Below, one piece after another: positions 45,013 through 46,408 of a DNA stretch of 46,408 bases. This DNA comes from a bacterium (lineage in GTDB: Bacteria > JAGOBX01). Position 1 is the stretch's first letter; every line of letters starts with the position of its first letter. A model generated the notes under the pieces. That model ran no database searches. It worked only from the letters and a program-made list of their open reading frames with translations, and had not been told where the DNA came from. The position numbers and the translations under genes were made by a program. The stretch covers positions 1-46,408 of the forward strand of contig JAKPEO010000098.1 of assembly GCA_029551925.1 (NCBI GenBank). Reading direction: 5' to 3'.

Positions 45013-46408
45013 ATGGAGAATAAAAAAATTATTATAGCTCTTGCCGGCAATCCGAACACAGGAAAGACAACGATATTTAATGCGCTGACAGGTCTGCATC
45101 ATAAAGTCGGAAATTATCCAGGCGTGACTGTTGAAAAAAAAGTCGGCGAGCGCAGATATAAAGATTATGAAATAATTATTTATGATTTGCCGGGTATTTA
45201 TAGTTTAACCGCGTATTCGATAGATGAAATGGTAGCGCGCGATTTTATAATTAACGAAAAACCGGATATTATCGTAAATGTATTAGATTCCAATAATATC
45301 GAGCGGAATTTATATTTATGTATGCAGTTTCAAGAATTGAATATACCGATAGTCGGCGCATTAAATTTAACGGACGAAGCAGAACGGAAAGGCATAATTA
45401 TTGATGAGAAAAAATTATCTGATATATTGCGAATTCCGCTTGTAAAAACAGTCGGCGTAAAAAATATAGGATTAGAAAATTTATTAGATAAAGTTATTGA
45501 AGTAGTAGAGCAAGGCAGCACGCATTTTAATGCGAGTTACGGCGCAGAACTCGAAATAGAAATAAAGGACATTATAAAAATTTTAGAAAATGACAAGGAA
45601 TTTATCGAAAAATATCCAATTCGCTGGTTTGCGATAAAACTTTTAGAAAAAGACAAAAAGGCATTCGAAATATTAGAATCGCATAAAAACAAGGATAAAT
45701 TAAAAATTATGTTAAATGATAAAATAAAAAAAATCGAGCGACATTTTGGAAGAGATGCAGAAATAGTGGTAACTGAGCAGCGCTACGCTTATATACACGG
45801 CGCAGTATTAGAATCTGTCAGCAGAAAACCGATTTTTCAAAGCGATATTACAGAAACTATTGACAAAATAGTTTTAAATAAAATTTTAAGTTTACCGATT
45901 TTCATTTTTATAATGTGGGCTATTTTTCAATTAACATTTAAAGTGGGAGAATATCCGATACAATGGCTTGAAAGTTTTTTTAACTGGTTCGGCAGAATTA
46001 TAGGTTCGCTGCTGCCTGAAGGTTTGCTTAATTCTCTTTTAGTTGACGGTATTATTGCAGGCGTAGGCGGAGTATTTTCGTTTGTGCCGCTGATAGTAAT
46101 TTTATTTTTATTTATTTCGATATTAGAAGATACCGGCTATATGTCGCGCATAGCGTTTATAATGGATAAGATTTTGCATATATTCGGATTGCACGGACAA
46201 TCGTTTTTGCCGATGATATTAGGGTTCGGCTGCTCTGTGCCTGCTGTGATGGCGGCGCGCACTTTGAAAAGCGCGAAAGACAGAATAATTACAATTTTAA
46301 TAATTCCGTTTATGAGTTGCGGCGCAAAATTGCCAGTTCATATTCTTTTAGCAGGCGCATTTTTTCCGAACAGTCAAGCGAATGCGGTAATAGCAATATA
46401 TGTTATTG
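45013..46408 (+). CDS. feoB: Ferrous iron transport protein B (N-terminal part, runs off window)
   Basis: The first 465 residues are present. The G domain has G1 GNPNTGKTT (about residues 12-20), G3 DLPGIY, and G4-like NLTDEAERKG, then a helical GDI-like region. From about residue 295 the membrane part starts, with GGVFSFVPLIVILFLFISILEDTGYMSRIAF and the conserved ILGFGCSVPAVMAAR and SCGAKLPVH, where Cys residues belong to the ion path. FeoB imports Fe2+ across the inner membrane. AAAGGAG precedes the ATG by ten bases. The reading frame is intact up to the window end. Confidence 0.96.
   Translation, partial: MENKKIIIALAGNPNTGKTTIFNALTGLHHKVGNYPGVTVEKKVGERRYKDYEIIIYDLPGIYSLTAYSIDEMVARDFIINEKPDIIVNVLDSNNIERNLYLCMQFQELNIPIVGALNLTDEAERKGIIIDEKKLSDILRIPLVKTVGVKNIGLENLLDKVIEVVEQGSTHFNASYGAELEIEIKDIIKILENDKEFIEKYPIRWFAIKLLEKDKKAFEILESHKNKDKLKIMLNDKIKKIERHFGRDAEIVVTEQRYAYIHGAVLESVSRKPIFQSDITETIDKIVLNKILSLPIFIFIMWAIFQLTFKVGEYPIQWLESFFNWFGRIIGSLLPEGLLNSLLVDGIIAGVGGVFSFVPLIVILFLFISILEDTGYMSRIAFIMDKILHIFGLHGQSFLPMILGFGCSVPAVMAARTLKSAKDRIITILIIPFMSCGAKLPVHILLAGAFFPNSQANAVIAIYVI

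Overview
The window is AT-rich, with long A and T runs even inside genes. It looks like one piece of chromosome from a Gram-negative-type (two-membrane) bacterium of an uncultivated or poorly sampled lineage. The evidence is a PorV-like outer-membrane protein beside a 2706-residue secreted Ig-like protein with a FlgD-like/T9SS-style C-terminus, a type III glutamine synthetase, TPR proteins with signal peptides, and a dense set of multidomain signalling proteins. No rRNA or tRNA gene was seen, so I cannot name the phylum. Most promoters I could find match the sigma-70 consensus closely (TTGACA/TATAAT, spacers of 16-18).

Layout: 1-3373 (minus strand) holds the start of a UDP-sugar pyrophosphorylase, an MBL-fold hydrolase, an orphan MalG-type ABC permease, and a D-2-hydroxyacid dehydrogenase preceded by a possible leader ORF. 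3374-10677 is an accessory island. A complete type I restriction-modification operon (hsdM-hsdS-hsdR) lies between two identical 88-bp repeats, one of which is part of a 111-bp palindromic MITE-like element. Around it are REP-like palindromes, a truncated ORF and a transposase relic. The hsd genes look richer in G+C than the rest of the window. 10678-19948 (plus) is a four-gene phosphorelay cluster: hybrid kinase, HD-GYP response regulator, second hybrid kinase with HPt (interrupted by a frameshift in an A8 run), and a receiver-histidine kinase.

20057-23986 (plus) combines leuD, an acyl-CoA thioesterase and hisB in a tight cluster, then a TPR protein and a second MBL-fold hydrolase. 24206-37416 (minus) has glnN, the PorV-like protein with the giant surface protein, and a coiled-coil secreted protein. 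37991-42666 (plus) has a lipoprotein/TPR-like secreted protein, a large HEAT/FliG-C-like protein followed by a CheY-like regulator and a small coiled-coil protein, and an RRM RNA-binding protein with a structured leader. 42742-44040 (minus) is a GAF-HD-GYP protein. 44165-46408 (plus) is a ferrous iron locus: a DtxR-type regulator, feoA and the start of feoB, with the same operator (AAGTTA-N8-TAACTT) in front of the regulator and of feoA.

Most noteworthy: the repeat-bounded restriction island, the FliG-C-like protein in a non-flagellar setting beside a CheY-like regulator, the frameshifted hybrid kinase, the paired Feo operators, and the G-U-rich RNA hairpin ahead of the RRM gene.
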